A stretch of 64,000 bases of DNA from assembly GCF_900112175.1 (NCBI RefSeq), contig NZ_FOYT01000001.1:744001-808000 (forward strand), read 5' to 3'. How positions within the stretch are numbered: the first letter of the stretch is position 1; every line of letters starts with the position of its first letter. The translations under genes and the position numbers were made by a program. Shown one piece after another: positions 17,963 to 24,709 of this stretch. The notes under the pieces are model-generated. The model was given only the letters and a program-made list of their open reading frames with translations. It had not been told where the DNA came from and made no database searches. The DNA is from Halogeometricum rufum (GTDB taxonomy: Archaea; Halobacteriota; Halobacteria; Halobacteriales; Haloferacaceae).

Positions 17963-18142
17963 TTACACCTTGGCCCAGCCGCGCTTGGTAGAGGACTCGC
18001 GCCCCTCGACCTGTTGCTCGTTCAACATCTCACGCACGGCGGACCGAATCGCTTCGGACCGGTTCGGGAACTCCCCGGTTTCGACCATGCGCTCGACTTC
18101 CTCGATCTGCTGCTTCGGAATTCGTAGTGTCACACGCTCCAT
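17963..18142 (-). CDS. cdrS: Ribbon-helix-helix regulator CdrS
   Basis: 59 residues, essentially one ribbon-helix-helix DNA-binding domain: the beta strand ERVTLRIPK followed by two helices ending in [14 protein letters not shown]. The C-terminal tail is short and basic. In Halobacterium and Haloferax this protein is co-transcribed with ftsZ2 and controls cell division genes (established knowledge). The ATG at 18142 is chosen because it starts immediately before the RHH strand; an upstream open extension to 18196 looks non-coding. The 5' leader carries GTAAGAC motifs described separately. Confidence 0.9.
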   Translation of the reverse strand: MERVTLRIPKQQIEEVERMVETGEFPNRSEAIRSAVREMLNEQQVEGRESSTKRGWAKV

Positions 18143-18156
18143 TGTGCATTCCCCCG

Positions 18157-18311
18157 GTAAGACGGCGCGCACGATTCGTGCGAGCGTCTTACACACCGAA
18201 ATCGCCGGACAGAGGCGACATCACCCCCCTCCGAACGGTGTGTAAGACAACCGTCTTACGCGAGAGTTACCACAGAGCGACATGATATAAATGTAACGGC
18301 GGGTGTAAGAC
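18157..18311 (-). promoter_or_regulatory. cdrS-ftsZ2 control region with repeated GTAAGAC/GTCTTAC motifs
   Basis: Five copies of a 7-base motif occur here: GTAAGAC at 18157-18163, GTCTTAC at 18186-18192, GTAAGAC at 18242-18248, GTCTTAC at 18253-18259 and GTAAGAC at 18305-18311. A sixth, GTCTTAC at 17960-17966, overlaps the cdrS stop. Copies 3 and 4 form an 18-base inverted repeat with a 4-base spacer, and copies 1 and 2 bracket a CGCACGATTCGTGCG palindrome. A minus-strand TATA box (TTTATAT, about 18287-18293) predicts a start point close to the central inverted repeat, so one pair sits at the start site and another in the ~115-base 5' leader. The arrangement is that of an operator set for a dimeric regulator such as CdrS or CdrL. 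Confidence 0.65.
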
Positions 18312-18348
18312 ACTGACCGCATCTCCCGCATACGGACGCTTCGAGCGG

Positions 18349-18978
18349 TCAGCTTCGTTCGAGCACGTCCGCGGCCGACGTCCGACGACCGCACCCGGGG
18401 CAGAACGCCCAGTCCGAACGCACCTCGTCGCCGCACTCACAGAAGACGCGGTGCGTCGCCTTCTCGCCGCAGTTCGCGCAGTACACGTCGTCTGCGTCCA
18501 GTTCCTCGCCGCACTTCTCGCAGGACTTGTCCTGCGTATGCGCGTCCGCGGCCGCCGTCTCCTCTCGTGTCTTACGAACGGCGGACTCGCGCCGAGACTG
18601 CTCTTCGGCCGCGTTTACGGCCGTCTCGTCCGTCGACCCCTCGACGGAGATGTTGACGTTTACGTCGCGCGCCGGTGCGGGCGCGGACCGTCCGACTGCG
18701 CCGAACCGGTCCGCGAGGAGGGCGTCGACGCGTTCGGTGACGAGTTCGTCCACCCGTGACTGTAACACGTCGTCGATGGTGTCTCCCTCGCCGGCTTCGG
18801 CCGTTTCGCCGGCTTCGCTCGTTTCGTCGGCTTCGCTGGCGTCGTCCGTTTCGGTCGAACGCTCCGCTTCGTCGAGGTAGACGCGCAGTGCGTCGCGCAT
18901 CACCTCGCTCTTGGAGGTGTCCAGTCCCTCCAGTCGCTCGACGAGTTCGTCGTCGGCGCGGAACGTTATCTTACTCAT
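18349..18978 (-). CDS. cdrL: Ribbon-helix-helix and double zinc-ribbon regulator CdrL
   Basis: 209 residues. The N-terminal ~40 residues are a ribbon-helix-helix domain (SKITFRADDELVERLEGL then SKSEVMRDALRVYL). A long Glu/Thr/Ala-rich acidic stretch and a helical segment (VDELVTERVDALLADRFGAV) follow, and the C-terminus has two zinc-binding units (CEKCG...CANCG and CECGDEVRSDWAFCPGCG). This long RHH protein upstream of cdrS matches the described CdrL, which binds the cdrS-ftsZ2 promoter. The ATG at 18978 is preferred to the GTG three bases upstream. A TATA-like AT-rich block (18990-19010) precedes it. Confidence 0.85.
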   Translation of the reverse strand: MSKITFRADDELVERLEGLDTSKSEVMRDALRVYLDEAERSTETDDASEADETSEAGETAEAGEGDTIDDVLQSRVDELVTERVDALLADRFGAVGRSAPAPARDVNVNISVEGSTDETAVNAAEEQSRRESAVRKTREETAAADAHTQDKSCEKCGEELDADDVYCANCGEKATHRVFCECGDEVRSDWAFCPGCGRRTSAADVLERS

Positions 18979-19049
18979 CACCTACATATTTTCACAGGTC
19001 TATTTTAATCTTCCCACGCGTCTGACGCTCGTGCCCCGCGATACGAATT

Positions 19050-19066
19050 GATAATTCTTAAACCGG
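19050..19066 (+). promoter_or_regulatory. AT-rich promoter element before tRNA-Tyr
   Basis: TGATAATTCTTAAACC contains two TATA-like blocks 25-40 bases before the tRNA 5' end at 19089. Context and spacing fit a tRNA promoter. The surrounding bases are GC-rich, so the block stands out. Confidence 0.45.
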
Positions 19067-19088
19067 GCGGTAGGCTACGATTGAGTGA

Positions 19089-19162
19089 CCGCTCTTAGCT
19101 CAGCCTGGTAGAGCAGCCGACTGTAGATCGGCTTGCCCCCCGTTCAAATCGGGGAGAGCGGA
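19089..19162 (+). tRNA. tRNA-Tyr (anticodon GTA)
   Basis: A 74-base cloverleaf: acceptor CCGCTCT (19089-19095) pairs with AGAGCGG (19155-19161), the discriminator is A, the D arm is GCTC-AGCCTGGTA-GAGC, the anticodon stem GCCGA/TCGGC encloses the loop CTGTAGA with anticodon GTA, and the T arm is CCCCG-TTCAAAT-CGGGG. The C1:G72 pair is the hallmark of archaeal and eukaryotic tRNA-Tyr. No intron is present and CCA is not encoded. Confidence 0.97.
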
Positions 19163-19191
19163 CTTTCTCACTGTCTCGACACCGGGAGATT

Positions 19192-19286
19192 TCGGCTTGT
19201 CCCCCGCTCCCGTGAGCGAAGCGAACGGGAGGCAGCGAGGCGAGCGAAGCGAGTCTCCCTCGCTTCAAATCGGGGAGAGCGGACTT
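19192..19286 (+). repeat. Broken duplicate of the tRNA-Tyr 3' half with a 57-base insert
   Basis: 19192-19206 repeats tRNA positions 19128-19142 (TCGGCTTGCCCCCCG) with one C-to-T change, and 19264-19286 repeats 19143-19165 exactly (23 bases, T arm through acceptor and three flanking bases). Between the two halves lies a 57-base segment (19207-19263) built of two hairpins: CTCCCGT/ACGGGAG (19207-19213, 19225-19231) and GCGAGG/CCTCGC (19235-19240, 19258-19263), each with GAGCGAAGCGA in its loop. The pattern suggests an old integration or excision scar at the tRNA gene that later took up a small palindromic repeat. Confidence 0.75.
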
Positions 19287-19345
19287 CCTTCCCTATCTCG
19301 ACTCGATTCCGTCACCGACGCCCGCCGTCGCTCCCGTGCGCGAAG

Positions 19346-19350
19346 AAAAA
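19346..19350 (-). terminator. Possible oligo-T terminator after the TOBE gene
   Basis: Five T on the minus strand followed by an AT-rich stretch (ATAATTCTATATTTTT read on that strand), about 65 bases beyond the stop of the TOBE gene. It lies between that gene and tRNA-Tyr. Confidence 0.35.
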
Positions 19351-19412
19351 TATAGAATTATCTGACTGTATCTGTCCCGGGTCAGTGTCGGACGCCGGTC
19401 TGCTGTGAGGGT

Positions 19413-19619
19413 CTACTTCTCGATCATCACTTCGGTCGCCTTCACGACGGCGTCCACCTCGTCGCCCGCCTCGATACCGAGTCGCTCGACCGACCCGCTG
19501 GTGATTATCGCCGTCACGGACTGGCCGTCGCCGACTTCGACGACGACTTCGGCCATCAGGCCGTCCGTCTCGACCGACTGTACCGTTCCGTGCAGGTTGT
19601 TGCGTGCGCTCAGCGCCAT
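19413..19619 (-). CDS. TOBE/Mop-domain molybdate-binding protein
   Basis: 68 residues, a single Mop domain. The start MALSARNNLHGTV is the family hallmark (SARN-hL-G-V), followed by two beta segments ending VVKATEVMIEK. Such proteins bind molybdate or tungstate as oligomers and store it or assist its delivery. They also occur as the C-terminal part of ModE and ModC. Stand-alone here, 92 bases after the redoxin gene on the same strand, with no transporter nearby. Confidence 0.9.
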   Translation of the reverse strand: MALSARNNLHGTVQSVETDGLMAEVVVEVGDGQSVTAIITSGSVERLGIEAGDEVDAVVKATEVMIEK

Positions 19620-19711
19620 GCACTCCTCTACGCACGGTGACACGATAGCTGCGTCGTTAGCCGTGGTCACTCGTCGCTCGCGCGAAGGCGTCGGCGGGTC
19701 GCCGCGCGCGT

Positions 19712-20194
19712 TCAGTTCGCGAACGGGTCCTCGAAGTTTTGTCGGACGAAGTAGCGGATCCAGTTTCCGTACGTCCGGTCGGCCGGGTGGTCTGCGACCT
19801 GCTCGTACCGTACGACGCCGTCCTCGTCTACGACGTACGTCGCGGCGACGCCCGTCAGCCCGTGGCTCGTCCGTTCGGTTCCGCTGTACGCCTCGGCCAC
19901 GTCGCCGTCCGGGTCGGCCAGCAGCTGCACGTCGAGGTCGTACCGGTCGCGCATCTCCGTCACCGGTCCGAGGGAGTCGGTGACCACGGGGAGGACGTCC
20001 ACGCCGTCGTGAAACCAGAGGTCGTAGGCCACCTCCGAGAACGTCTGCAACTGTTCGGCGCAGAAACTGCACCAGTGGCCGCGGTTGACGAGGACGACGG
20101 TCGGACCCGAGTCGAGGGTGTCCGACAGCGTTCGCTCCTCGCCGTCCGTACTCTGCAGCGTGAAATCCGGGGCTTCGGTGCCTTCCATATTCAT
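19712..20194 (-). CDS. Redoxin / thioredoxin-fold peroxiredoxin-like protein
   Basis: 160 residues. It begins MNMEGTEAPDFTLQ, typical of AhpC/TSA proteins, and has a redox motif WCSFC near residue 40, which is a thioredoxin-type CxxC rather than the single peroxidatic Cys of a true peroxiredoxin. Cis-proline region GVAATYVVDEDG and C-terminal helix follow. It is likely a thiol-disulfide oxidoreductase of the Prx-like2 or TlpA type; no signal peptide is seen. A second ATG six bases inside is an alternative start. Confidence 0.8.
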   Translation of the reverse strand: MNMEGTEAPDFTLQSTDGEERTLSDTLDSGPTVVLVNRGHWCSFCAEQLQTFSEVAYDLWFHDGVDVLPVVTDSLGPVTEMRDRYDLDVQLLADPDGDVAEAYSGTERTSHGLTGVAATYVVDEDGVVRYEQVADHPADRTYGNWIRYFVRQNFEDPFAN

Positions 20195-20306
20195 GCACTC
20201 CGTCGGACGCGGGGTTCGCGGATAACCGTACGGCGGTCCGACGGCGGGCGCACACGACGGGGAAACGCCCATCACGCCTTTCCGCGCTCCGACCCCACGC
20301 TCACCC

Positions 20307-20747
20307 ATGCCGAGCGACGAACGCGACCTCGACCGCGCGTCGGACCGCAAGCACGAACGCGCCGAACACGTCGAGAGCATCCTCGACGAGACGGAGTCGC
20401 TCGTGCGCGACGAGCAGAAGTTCCCCGTCCGCTCCGAGGAACTCGCCGAGGAGTACGCCGACCAACCGCTCGACATGCCGAACGAGACGGAGTCGCTCGG
20501 GTCCGTGTTCGACCGCCTCGAAGACGAGGCGGAGTACGAGAACCCCGAGCAGGTTCGAGAGGCCGTCTACGGCGCGGTGACCGGTGACGCGGGCGGCGAC
20601 GAGGAGTACAACGAGGAACGCGACCTCGGGGCACTCGACCGCGCGGAGGGCGACGCCCCCCGGAACGACGTGGACGGAGAGGCCATCATGGACGACGTGG
20701 CGGCGGACGACGACGCGGAACGGCGCGACCCGCCCGAGGAGCGATAG
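20307..20747 (+). CDS. Acidic haloarchaeal protein, probably DUF5789 family
   Basis: 146 residues, extremely acidic and hydrophilic, without membrane segments. A central block (ETESLGSVFDRLEDEAEYENPEQV, quoted in part: SLGSVFDRLEDEAEYENP) resembles the DUF5789 helix-turn motif and the rest looks disordered. The function is unknown. It lies between convergent and co-directional genes with no operon evidence. Confidence 0.6.
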   Translation: MPSDERDLDRASDRKHERAEHVESILDETESLVRDEQKFPVRSEELAEEYADQPLDMPNETESLGSVFDRLEDEAEYENPEQVREAVYGAVTGDAGGDEEYNEERDLGALDRAEGDAPRNDVDGEAIMDDVAADDDAERRDPPEER

Positions 20748-20839
20748 GCCGAGTCCGCCCGGTCGCCGTCCGCGAGTCACTCCACCACGCGACTGGCCGC
20801 CTCCTGAGGAATAAAGGTGATAGAACCGCGTCTTGCGGT

Positions 20840-22039
20840 ATGGCAACGAAACTTCCTCCATCGGAGTTCTCGACGCGTCTCGACGCGATTCGCGGCCGAC
20901 TGGCCGACACCGACGCGGACGCGGCCGTCTGGTTCGACGCGACCAGCATCGAGTACCTCACCGGCTTCCACCACATCCAGACCGAACGCCCCGTCGTCCT
21001 CGCCGTCACCGACGGCCGCGTGGAGATAACGGTCCCCCGTCTGGAGGTCGAACGCGTGCAGGAGAACCCCCGCATCGACGCCGTCCACCACTACTTCGAC
21101 TACCCCGGCGGCGACCCCATCCGGACGGCGGCGGCGATGCTCGACGAACGCGGCGTCGACGCCGTCGTCGCCGACGCCGACGGCGCGCCGGGCGTGATGG
21201 GCTACGAGGGGCCGGCGCTCTCCGAGTTCGTCGAGGTGGAGACGCAGGCGTGGGTGACGCGCATGCGCTGGGAGAAGACGGACGCCGAGGTGGACCTGAT
21301 ACGCGAGTCGGCCAAGTGGGCCAACCTCGGCCACCGGTACCTCGCAGACTACACCGAGGCGGGCGCGCACCCGGCGACCGTCTCCCAACGCGCCTCGACG
21401 GAGGCGTCGCGCGCGATGCTCGACACCCTCGGCGACCGCTACTCCGTCCGCGTTCGCGGTAGCGGCCCGGTCAACGCGGGATACATCAGCGGCGAGGAGA
21501 CGGCCCTCCCGCACGGCCACACGCCGAACGAACGGCTCTCGGAGGGCGACGTCATCGTCACCGGCGCGACGGCCAACGTCGACGGCTACCACTCCGAACT
21601 CGAGCGCACGATGTTCGTCGGCGACCCCTCGCCGGACGACGCCCACTACTTCGAGGTGATGCTGGAGGCGCAGACCATCGCCATCGACGCCCTCGGTCCC
21701 GGCGTCGAAATCGCCTACGTCGACGAACAGGTGAACGACTACTTCGAGGAACAGGGCGTCGCCGACCTGGCGCAACACCACGTCGGGCACAACATCGGCC
21801 TCGGCGGCCACGAACCGCCGTACATCGACACCGGGTGGGCCGACCACTGCGGGTCCGACCACACCGAGATGACCGAGGCGGACGCGACGATGGCGCCCGG
21901 GCACGTCTACACCATCGAACCCGGCCTCTACACCGAGGAGGCGGGCTACCGCCACTCCGACACCGTCGCCGTCACCGACACCGGCACGGAGATGCTGACG
22001 TTCTACCCGCGCGACCTGGAGTCGAACGTCATCAGGTAG
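20840..22039 (+). CDS. M24-fold (Xaa-Pro peptidase-like) protein with altered metal site
   Basis: 399 residues with the creatinase N-terminal domain (1-140) and pita-bread catalytic domain. Compared with E. coli PepP, whose five metal ligands are D260, D271, H354, E383 and E406, this protein keeps the histidine (H317 in GHNIGLGGHEPP) and the EPG glutamate (E360), but has G242 for the first Asp, E253 for the second (YHSELERT) and S373 for the last Glu (RHSDT). It may therefore be a metal-independent hydrolase like creatinase, or an ectoine/amide hydrolase, rather than a prolidase. It is commonly annotated as Xaa-Pro peptidase. TATA-like element just upstream; single gene. Confidence 0.85.
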   Translation: MATKLPPSEFSTRLDAIRGRLADTDADAAVWFDATSIEYLTGFHHIQTERPVVLAVTDGRVEITVPRLEVERVQENPRIDAVHHYFDYPGGDPIRTAAAMLDERGVDAVVADADGAPGVMGYEGPALSEFVEVETQAWVTRMRWEKTDAEVDLIRESAKWANLGHRYLADYTEAGAHPATVSQRASTEASRAMLDTLGDRYSVRVRGSGPVNAGYISGEETALPHGHTPNERLSEGDVIVTGATANVDGYHSELERTMFVGDPSPDDAHYFEVMLEAQTIAIDALGPGVEIAYVDEQVNDYFEEQGVADLAQHHVGHNIGLGGHEPPYIDTGWADHCGSDHTEMTEADATMAPGHVYTIEPGLYTEEAGYRHSDTVAVTDTGTEMLTFYPRDLESNVIR

Positions 22040-22146
22040 GCCGTCCAGTAGGGTCGGTCGCCGTCTAACGTCCTGCCGGTCGTCACCGTCCCGCGCCGGC
22101 TTCACTTTCGCCGCTCCCTTCACTTTCACTCCGCCCTTGGCCGAGG

Positions 22147-22156
22147 TTCATACCCG
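22147..22156 (+). promoter_or_regulatory. TATA box before the DNA glycosylase gene
   Basis: GTTCATACCC centred about 28 bases before the ATG. The same ten-base element precedes the EEP-family gene at 11952-11961 with a similar distance. Just upstream, CTTCACTTTC occurs twice (near 22100 and 22119). Confidence 0.45.
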
Positions 22157-22175
22157 CGCTCTCCCACCGGCCGGT

Positions 22176-23087
22176 ATGTCACTCACCGCGGACACGACGC
22201 TCGTCCTCCCGGCGACGGCGCCGTTCGAGTTCTCCCTGTCGGCGGCGTTCCTCGACTGCGGTGCGCCCTGTGCGGCGGGGTCGCGCCGTCGCGACGGCGG
22301 CGTCGTCACCGGCGGGTTCGCGCCCGAACCGTTCGTCGCCACCGTCTCCGCCGACGGCCCGGACGCGGTTCGCGCGCACGTCGACTGGCTGGACGCGCCG
22401 GGCGACGGCTACGCCGTCGCGGACCACCTCGACGCCCGCCTGTCGCTCTCGGACGACCTCGGCCCGATGTACGAGACTGCGTCGGGCGACGAGGCGATGG
22501 CCGACGTCGTCGCGGACCTGTTCGGTCACCACCCGGTCCGCTTTCCGACCCCGTTCGCGGCGGCGTGCTGGGCGGCCCTCTCGCGGCGCGGGCCGCGGTC
22601 CGTCGCCGCCCGCCGCCGGGATGCGCTCGTCCGCGCTCTCGGTCGCGTCGCGGCCGTCGACGGCGCGCGCGTCTCGCTGTTTCCGACGCCCGCGATGGTC
22701 CGCAGTCGACCGGAGGCCGTCGGCGACGCCGTGGTCGACGACCGGAGCGCCGAGTCGGTGCTCGCCGCCGCCGACGCGTTCCTCTCCGCGGACCTGCGCG
22801 AACGCCCGACGGACGCGTTGCGGACTCGACTCGAAGCCGTCCCGGGGTTCGGTCCGCGGTCGGCGGCGTTCGTCACGCTCCGCGGGTTCGGCCGGCCGTC
22901 CGTCCTGCCGGCGGCCGACCCCCGACTCCGGACCGCCGTCGGCGACGCGTACGGCCTCGCCGACCCGACGGCCGAGGACGTGCGCCGACTGGCCGACCGC
23001 TACGGCGACTACCGGGGGTACTGGGCGCACTACCTCCGCGTGCGGGCGGCCCTGCGCGGCGACCGCGAGACGGCGGCGGCCGACTGA
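22176..23087 (+). CDS. HhH-GPD DNA glycosylase (AlkA-like)
   Basis: 303 residues. The N-terminal ~110 residues match the beta-rich domain of AlkA and OGG-type enzymes. The helix-hairpin-helix reads VPGFGPRSAAFVTLRGFG and is followed by LPAADPRLR, where the aspartate is the catalytic residue of the GPD motif. A single family member such as this removes alkylated or oxidised bases; the closest call is 3-methyladenine glycosylase II. Unusually rich in Ala/Arg, in line with its local base composition. Confidence 0.8.
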   Translation: MSLTADTTLVLPATAPFEFSLSAAFLDCGAPCAAGSRRRDGGVVTGGFAPEPFVATVSADGPDAVRAHVDWLDAPGDGYAVADHLDARLSLSDDLGPMYETASGDEAMADVVADLFGHHPVRFPTPFAAACWAALSRRGPRSVAARRRDALVRALGRVAAVDGARVSLFPTPAMVRSRPEAVGDAVVDDRSAESVLAAADAFLSADLRERPTDALRTRLEAVPGFGPRSAAFVTLRGFGRPSVLPAADPRLRTAVGDAYGLADPTAEDVRRLADRYGDYRGYWAHYLRVRAALRGDRETAAAD

Positions 23088-23100
23088 GGGCGGGCGTCCG

Positions 23101-23112
23101 GCATATTCAAGT
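23101..23112 (+). promoter_or_regulatory. Promoter of the cobalamin operon
   Basis: GCATATTCAAGT lies about 28 bases upstream of the GTG start at 23136, with no intervening gene. It is the only clear promoter for the seven overlapping genes that follow. No B12 riboswitch-like structure was recognised in the 48-base gap. Confidence 0.45.
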
Positions 23113-23135
23113 CTACTTTCACCGATCCAAGCGTA

Positions 23136-23795
23136 GTGGCAACCTCGTTCGACCTGTTCGGAACGCTCGTCGCCGTGGACCGCCCGGCGGACCCCGCGGC
23201 GGCCGTCGGGGACGAACTCCGCGACAGAGGCGTCGCCGTCCCGGACGACTGGGCGGCCGCCTACGCGGAGACGCACGTGGAAGCGCCCGCCGGCGCCGAG
23301 GTGCCCCTCCCGGCGCACGTCTCGGCCGCCCTCCGTTCCCGCGGCGTCGACGCCCCGGCGAACGCCCCCCGCCGCGCCGTCGTCGCGGCGTTCGACCCCG
23401 CGGTTCGGACTCGTCCGGGCGCCGTCGCCGCCGTGACCGCCGCCGCCGACCGGGGGCCCGTCGGCCTCCTCTCGAACTGTTCGGTCCCCGAACTCGTCGC
23501 GCGGACGCTCATCCGCTCGGACCTCGACCGGGGCGCGTTCGACGCGACGGTGTCCAGCGTCGCCTGCGGGTGGCGCAAACCCCACCCCGAGGCGTTCGAG
23601 ACGCTCGCCGGTCACCTCGCCGTCGACGCCGCGTCCCTCGTCCACGTCGGCGACGACCCGGCGACGGACGGCGGCGTCGCCGACGTGGGCGGCCGGTTCG
23701 TCGACGTGACCGAGGCGGGCCTCGACGCCGTCGCCGACGCGCTTCGACGCGGAGAGTCGCTCGGCGACCTGTCGGAGGACGGGCCGTGCCCCTGA
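23136..23795 (+). CDS. HAD-family phosphatase at the head of the cobalamin operon
   Basis: 219 residues with the four HAD motifs: nucleophile D6 in FDLFGTL, LLSNCS (motif II), the lysine in GWRKPHPE (III) and HVGDDPATD (IV). A helical cap fills residues ~20-90. It overlaps cbiB by ten bases, so the two are translated together. Enzymes of this type remove phosphate from small molecules. In this context it is a candidate for adenosylcobalamin-5'-phosphate phosphatase, since neither a CobC- nor a CobZ-type enzyme is present in the cluster (inference). GTG start at 23136. Confidence 0.8.
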   Translation: MATSFDLFGTLVAVDRPADPAAAVGDELRDRGVAVPDDWAAAYAETHVEAPAGAEVPLPAHVSAALRSRGVDAPANAPRRAVVAAFDPAVRTRPGAVAAVTAAADRGPVGLLSNCSVPELVARTLIRSDLDRGAFDATVSSVACGWRKPHPEAFETLAGHLAVDAASLVHVGDDPATDGGVADVGGRFVDVTEAGLDAVADALRRGESLGDLSEDGPCP

Positions 23796-24709
23796 CCGCC
23801 GCCGTCGCCGTCGCCGTCGCGGCCGGACTGGACCTCGCCGTCGCGGAACCGCCGGCGCGCGTCCACCCCGTCGCCCTCCTCGGACGCCTCCTCTCGCACG
23901 CGGACCGGTCGTGGTCGCACCCGCGACTCGTCGGCGTCGCACTCGCCGGTCTCGTCCCCCTCGGGTTCGCGGGCCTCGCGGCCGGCGTCGTCGCCGCCGG
24001 CGCGACGCTCTCGCCGTGGGGCGGTGCGCTCCTCGCGGGTCTCGTCCTCTTCTCGACGACCAGCCTCCGGATGCTGCTCGACGCCGTCCGCGAGGTGACC
24101 CGCGCGGCCGAGACGGACCTCGACGCCGCCCGCGAGGCGTTGCGCGCACTCGCCGGGCGCGACGCGTCGACGCTCGACGCCGCGCACGTCCGCTCGGCGG
24201 CCGTCGAGAGCGCCGCGGAGAACCTCGCGGACGGACTGGTCGCTCCGCTCGCCGCCTTCGCCGTCTGCGCGCCCGTCTCCGTCCCCCTCGCCGCGGCGGC
24301 CGCGGCGTGGGTGAAGGGCGTGAACACGCTCGACTCGATGTTCGGCTACCGGACGAACCCGGTCGGGTGGGCGCCCGCCCGACTGGACGACGCCGTGATG
24401 TGGCTCCCGGCGCGACTGGCGGCGGCGCTCCTGGCCGTCGCCGTCGCCGAGTTCTCCCTGCCGCTCTCCCCGCGGGTTCGGACGCTCGCGCACCGCCCGC
24501 CGTCGCCGAACTCCGGGTGGCCGATGGCGACGATGGCGGCGGTGCTGCCGGCGCGACTCGTCAAGCCGGGCGTCTACGACCTCGACCCGGCCTCGGACGC
24601 GGCGGACACGCGCCTGCCGACCACCGCCGACGCGATGCAGGCCGTCCGGGTGACGAACCGGGCCGGACTGCTCGCGTTCGCCCTCGCGGGGGTGGTCGCG
24701 TGGTCCTGA
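23786..24709 (+). CDS. cbiB: Adenosylcobinamide-phosphate synthase
   Basis: 307 residues, integral membrane enzyme that joins adenosylcobyric acid with aminopropanol phosphate (the CobD product). Start LTAAVAVAVAAGLDLAVAEPP is the first of about five hydrophobic segments. The family signature NTLDSMFGYRT and the helical AAVESAAENLADGLVAP block are present. GTG start inside the HAD gene; its end overlaps cobS by ten bases. Confidence 0.92.
   Translation: MPLTAAVAVAVAAGLDLAVAEPPARVHPVALLGRLLSHADRSWSHPRLVGVALAGLVPLGFAGLAAGVVAAGATLSPWGGALLAGLVLFSTTSLRMLLDAVREVTRAAETDLDAAREALRALAGRDASTLDAAHVRSAAVESAAENLADGLVAPLAAFAVCAPVSVPLAAAAAAWVKGVNTLDSMFGYRTNPVGWAPARLDDAVMWLPARLAAALLAVAVAEFSLPLSPRVRTLAHRPPSPNSGWPMATMAAVLPARLVKPGVYDLDPASDAADTRLPTTADAMQAVRVTNRAGLLAFALAGVVAWS

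Noticed and set aside
19207-19263. CRISPR-like or second tRNA gene
   Set aside because: Only two short hairpins with no regular repeat-spacer pattern, and the copied tRNA halves cannot form a full cloverleaf.
23088-23135. Cobalamin riboswitch before the cob operon
   Set aside because: The gap is only 48 bases and shows a TATA element but no B12-box-like sequence; B12 riboswitches are not expected in archaea.
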